From the NCBI GenBank assembly GCA_028287285.1, contig JAQBPY010000399.1, positions 1 to 48,934 on the forward strand: a DNA stretch of 48,934 nt. Direction: 5' to 3'. Origin of the DNA: Gemmatimonadota bacterium. GTDB lineage: Bacteria; Gemmatimonadota; Gemmatimonadetes; Gemmatimonadales; Gemmatimonadaceae. The notes beneath the pieces are model-generated. The model was not told where the DNA came from. It did not search any database and saw only the letters and a program-made list of their open reading frames with translations. The translations under genes were made by a program, and so were the position numbers. Below, in pieces: positions 45,821-48,934 of this stretch; positions within the stretch are counted from its first letter, which is position 1, and the number at the start of each line of letters is the position of its first letter.

Positions 45821-46483
45821 ATGGCTGTGCGGTGGCGTACACTGACTTCACACGTCTTCACAGGCAGTCCGCTAGTGCAGCTTACCCCGTCGAAAGATGT
45901 TCGCGTGCTCTATCTGGACGATATTGCAGCGGACGTGGACCCGATCACGCGCGAATTGGAGCATGCGGGACTCGCGATCAGCACCCAGCGCGTCGCATCG
46001 GAGCTCGAATTCCGCGATGCCCTGAAATCGTTCGCACCCGATATCGTGCTCGGAGAGCATTCGCTGAGTGACCTCAGCGCATTCACTGCGATGAAGATCC
46101 TGGCGAGCGACCGGCCCACGGCGCCAATGATCATCGTCACGCGGTCGGTGGAAGTCCCTACCTCGGTGGCATTGATGCGCGCCGGCGTAGAAGACATCGT
46201 CCTCAAGAACGACGCGTTCCGCCTCGCCCCAGCCATCGAGGCGGCGATCGTCGTGCGACGTCCGCTCCGGTCATTGAGTCCCCGGCAGCTGGAAGTCCTT
46301 CGCCTCGTCGCCGACGGCGAGACCTCCCCGGAGATCTCGAAGCACCTCAACATCAGCGTCAAGACGGTGGAGACGCATCGCACCGAGTTGATGCGGCGCA
46401 TCGGGGTACACGACGTGGTCGCGCTGGTCCGCTATGCCATGCGCGTGGGCCTGTGGTCACCGAACACAGTCATGGCGAACTAG
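45821..46483 (+). CDS. LuxR-type regulator with Glu at the receiver phosphosite
   Basis: A 220-residue protein with an N-terminal receiver and C-terminal LuxR HTH (L-S-P-R-Q-L-E-V-L-R and I-S-V-K-T-V-E-T-H-R-T-E). In the receiver, the acidic pair Asp33-Asp34, Thr107 and Lys129 are kept, but the phosphoacceptor position has Glu79 (in P-D-I-V-L-G-E-H-S-L-S-D; the usual sequence has Asp there). This Glu may mimic phosphorylation and lock the protein active. Start ATG at 45821. The 3' end overlaps the stop of the convergent BlaI-type gene. Confidence 0.85.
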   Translation: MAVRWRTLTSHVFTGSPLVQLTPSKDVRVLYLDDIAADVDPITRELEHAGLAISTQRVASELEFRDALKSFAPDIVLGEHSLSDLSAFTAMKILASDRPTAPMIIVTRSVEVPTSVALMRAGVEDIVLKNDAFRLAPAIEAAIVVRRPLRSLSPRQLEVLRLVADGETSPEISKHLNISVKTVETHRTELMRRIGVHDVVALVRYAMRVGLWSPNTVMAN

Positions 46484-46902
46484 CGGACGTTGCCGTCCCG
46501 GGGCGCCGCGATCCAGGCGCGATCCTTCGCATCATTGATGAGCTGGCTCATTCGATCCAGCTCGGCGCCCGACATCTTCTCGGCCCTGAGGGCCAGCAGC
46601 GCCGCCACGGCCTGTTCGGCAGAGTTGTCGAAGAAGGTCTTGAGCAGGTGCGAAAGGGCGCTCTGCCGGACATCGACGCGGCGCGCAATGGGCATGTAGA
46701 TGTACATGCGCCCCTCTTCCTCGTGCCGCACATGTCCCTTTGTTTCCAGGATCTTCAACAGCGCCCGCACCGCCGAATAACTTGGCGCATCAGGAAGTCC
46801 CTCGAGCACCTGCGCGACGGACAGCCGGCCGAAGCGGTAAAGGAGATCCATGATCTGTCGCTCCCGGCGGGAGAGATCGCGTTCGCGATGGGATGTCGAC
46901 AT
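46480..46902 (-). CDS. BlaI/MecI/CopY-type repressor
   Basis: A 140-residue winged-helix repressor: L-S-R-R-E-R-Q-I-M-D-L-L-Y-R-F-G at the start, then A-P-S-Y-S-A-V-R-A-L-L-K-I-L-E-T-K-G-H-V. BlaI-type repressors usually pair with a BlaR1/M56 sensor protease that releases them, but no such gene is nearby. The longer start at 47004 was rejected because its N-terminus runs through the operator. A palindromic operator in its own promoter suggests self-control. Confidence 0.87.
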   Translation of the reverse strand: MSTSHRERDLSRRERQIMDLLYRFGRLSVAQVLEGLPDAPSYSAVRALLKILETKGHVRHEEEGRMYIYMPIARRVDVRQSALSHLLKTFFDNSAEQAVAALLALRAEKMSGAELDRMSQLINDAKDRAWIAAPRDGNVR

Positions 46903-46936
46903 TGTGGCGTGCGTGTGAAGGTCCGTGAATGCTAGA

Positions 46937-46964
46937 AAGATAGCATATGCTATAAAATTAGCAA
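46937..46964 (-). promoter_or_regulatory. BlaI-type gene promoter with palindromic operator
   Basis: On the minus strand -35 TTGCTA (46959-46964) and -10 TATCTT (46937-46942) are 16 bases apart. Between and across them lies the perfect palindrome ATAGCATATGCTAT (46940-46953), a good operator for a BlaI-like dimer. Confidence 0.65.
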
Positions 46965-47003
46965 TATGGACGCTGGTGGACCCCTCACGAGCGAAACCGG
47001 ACA

Positions 47004-48934
47004 TTATTTCTTCTTCTTCGTTGATTTCACGTCGCCTTTTTCTTCGCGGTCGTCGTCCGCAATGTCGAGCGACATGGGGAAAAACAGCGAGTGCCTGATT
47101 GCGGGATATGCGACCGTGAACCCCCGCGCGTCCTGCCAGAGAATGCGATTCAACGCCTCACTGGGCGCCTCATCCGGCGCGTCAAAACGCATCTTCGACG
47201 ACGCCACTGCCGCCTTCCGGCGCTCCGCGGCATTTGCACCGGTGATGTCGCCCACTCGGGTGTTCTTCTCGAGCAGTGACTGTCGGGGCTCGAGTGCCGC
47301 GTATGGCCGAAGATCGGGTTTCTGAGCGGCATCGATGAAGCTTGCGCGCATGTCCGTGGCCACGAGATCGAACAGCGACATCGCGGGCAGGCCAAGCATC
47401 AACTCGACCGTCTTCACCATGCTCGGCTGCGAGTAGAACGTCGAGTCGATGCTGCCGCGCTTCGAGTACGGCGAGATCGCGAGCGCGACGGTGCGATGAC
47501 CATCGATGTGATCCACGCCGTCCTGCGCATCGTCCTCTACCACCAGGACGGCCATGTCCTTCCAGAAGCTCGCGTGCGAAAGTCCATCAACGATCTTGCC
47601 CAGCGCAAAGTCGTTGTCAGCCACGCACGCCTTTGGCGTGCACCAATTGGCCGACGTGCCCACCGTATGATCGCTGGGCAGGATGACCATGACGAGATTG
47701 GGCATCCTGCCTGCTTTCTCCCACTCCGCGAGGTGAAAGAGAATGTCACTCGCCTTGACGACGTCCGGCGTCTCTACCGTCCAACCGGGATACTCGCGCA
47801 CGAGGGCCTTGTCGAGTGACGGAATGTCGGATTTCGTGTTATAGCGCTTGCTCAGCATGCTGCGATGCGCCGCGTAGTTCGCTGGATCCTTGACGTATGC
47901 GTCGAGCATTGTGGATCGCACGGCTGCCGACGAACGTGGAACCGAGGGAGCATACTCGCCGAATATCGCGACGGTCTTGTTCTTCGACTGCGCGTTCTCC
48001 CAGAGAAACCCGCCCGACGAATACGCCATCGCATCTTCGCCCTCGGAGGGATAGCTGCGACCGAAGTACAGCGGCCACATGGGATATTCGGTTTCGTTCG
48101 CCTGCGTGATCCACTGATGTCCGTCGGCGGAGTTGCCGCCCGAGGCAAAGAAATGATCGAGCGTGACGAACTGCTCCGAGAGCGCGTGCGCATTGGGTGT
48201 GACGTCGCGCCCGAAGATCACGAGTGTGCTGTCACCCGCGCCCCGGCCGAGATCGCCGAGCACCTGGTCGTACGTGCGGTTTTCGCGAATGATGAAGACG
48301 ACGTGATTGATGAGCGAGGGATCACCCGGCCGCGCCGGCACGGCCCGAGGAACGGTGCTCGCCGCCACGGCCGCGACACCGGGCGTGGAGGCCAGCGTCA
48401 ACCGATTGTTCTGCGCAACGGCTGTCGTGAACGCACTCAGCTCGGCCGCGGTGGGAATGGTGATCACATTGACCGCACCGCGGACGGCATGAACGTAGCG
48501 CGCACGTTTTCCTTGTGAGCCTCCGGCCGTGCCCTCACCCGATCCAACGCCGAGCAGGGAGCCGACGGCAAGTAGCGTCCCGTCGCTGCTCACGTCCAAG
48601 CTGGACGGATACCACGACGTGGGAATCAGTCCTTTGAGCGTTGCGGACTTTGTACTTACATCGTACACGGCAACGGCATTCGCTCCGCCTAGCGCGACGA
48701 AGAGTGTCTTGCTGTCCGGCGAAAGTGCGAGCGCGGTGGGGGCCAATCCAGGCAGTCGCTGGTGAAACGGCGCAATGGCGATGCTCGTTGCCACCGTGCC
48801 CGATCTTGTATCGATCACAGTGACCGAATCGGAGTTGCCCGCGGCAACGAAAAGCCGGTTGTTCGGCTCGTCCAACACCATCGCCGTGGGATGACGGCCG
48901 GCGCTGATGTTGTTCTTCACGACGCCGTCAGCGA
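47004..48934 (-). CDS. YncE-like beta-propeller plus phosphoesterase, 5' end off window
   Basis: A bifunctional protein; the reading frame is open to the window edge, so the N-terminus (signal peptide and first propeller blades) is missing. The N-terminal part has beta-propeller repeats with N-N-R-L-F-V-A-A-G-N-S-D-S-V-T-V-I-D (YncE/surface-layer type). From about residue 205, V-V-F-I-I-R-E-N-R-T-Y-D-Q-V-L-G marks a phosphoesterase domain with similarity to phospholipase C and alkaline phosphatase folds. Further motifs are G-H-Q-W, L-P-S-D-H-T-V-G and V-V-E-D-D-A-Q-D-G-V-D-H-I-D-G-H-R. The C-terminus is Lys-rich. It may be a periplasmic phosphodiesterase for phosphate scavenging. Confidence 0.85.
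   Translation of the reverse strand, partial: ADGVVKNNISAGRHPTAMVLDEPNNRLFVAAGNSDSVTVIDTRSGTVATSIAIAPFHQRLPGLAPTALALSPDSKTLFVALGGANAVAVYDVSTKSATLKGLIPTSWYPSSLDVSSDGTLLAVGSLLGVGSGEGTAGGSQGKRARYVHAVRGAVNVITIPTAAELSAFTTAVAQNNRLTLASTPGVAAVAASTVPRAVPARPGDPSLINHVVFIIRENRTYDQVLGDLGRGAGDSTLVIFGRDVTPNAHALSEQFVTLDHFFASGGNSADGHQWITQANETEYPMWPLYFGRSYPSEGEDAMAYSSGGFLWENAQSKNKTVAIFGEYAPSVPRSSAAVRSTMLDAYVKDPANYAAHRSMLSKRYNTKSDIPSLDKALVREYPGWTVETPDVVKASDILFHLAEWEKAGRMPNLVMVILPSDHTVGTSANWCTPKACVADNDFALGKIVDGLSHASFWKDMAVLVVEDDAQDGVDHIDGHRTVALAISPYSKRGSIDSTFYSQPSMVKTVELMLGLPAMSLFDLVATDMRASFIDAAQKPDLRPYAALEPRQSLLEKNTRVGDITGANAAERRKAAVASSKMRFDAPDEAPSEALNRILWQDARGFTVAYPAIRHSLFFPMSLDIADDDREEKGDVKSTKKKK

Overview
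The window reads as chromosomal DNA of a high-GC, Gram-negative, heterotrophic bacterium. TonB-dependent uptake, outer-membrane barrels, lipoproteins and many secreted Zn and Ser peptidases, some with Gly/Ala-rich GRGG linkers, fit Gemmatimonadota best. This placement is inference from gene content; no rRNA or other phylogenetic marker was seen. No tRNA, rRNA, CRISPR array, insertion sequence or prophage was recognised.

Layout. 1-6.5 kb: the 3' end of a ComEC-type metallo-beta-lactamase-fold gene, a secreted metalloprotease, a membrane-anchored unknown, a DUF3006 protein, rmuC and a histidine phosphatase. 6.5-13.7 kb: the most interesting locus. A 31-codon gene at 7273, easily missed because it is short, encodes a peptide with a lasso-peptide-type leader (F-V-A-P-V-L fits YxxPxL, and a Thr precedes the putative core). 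A perfect 30-bp palindrome follows, then a tightly overlapping operon: HPr-kinase-like protein, PqqD-like recognition protein, B2 transglutaminase-like leader protease, NTP_transf_5 nucleotidyltransferase, TonB-dependent receptor, and a lipoprotein with two retropepsin-like domains. There is no asparagine-synthetase-like cyclase and no ABC exporter, and the core has no Asp/Glu at ring position 7-9. This looks like a lasso-derived RiPP system without the lasso.

13.7-25.2 kb: M28 and M20 peptidases, an active/inactive M16 pair, a CocE-type hydrolase, an alpha/beta hydrolase, DedA, DUF983, GNAT and O-methyltransferase genes. Together these suggest peptide and ester scavenging. 25.2-30 kb: a hybrid histidine kinase with two nearly identical PAS units and two receivers, a downstream single receiver, and a divergent diguanylate cyclase across a 12-bp tandem repeat. 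30-36 kb: transport. MATE exporter; TetR and MFS exporter with a visible operator/promoter; a polar amino-acid ABC importer whose binding protein and permease are fused.

36-42.6 kb: a nitronate-monooxygenase-like enzyme, a PAS kinase, a double universal stress protein with a DUF5335-like tail, a split-barrel flavin protein, a LuxR-type response regulator and a two-domain multicopper oxidase, probably a redox or stress set. 42.7-45.6 kb: DUF3108, YceI and an outer-membrane barrel. 45.8-48.9 kb: a LuxR-type regulator whose phospho-acceptor Asp is replaced by Glu, an orphan BlaI-type repressor with a palindromic operator, and a truncated YncE/phosphoesterase gene running off the end.

A dispersed repeat of about 33 bp (core GAGCAGGTCCTTCGCT, tail GACGACA) occurs several times. 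Head-to-head pairs form strong terminators.
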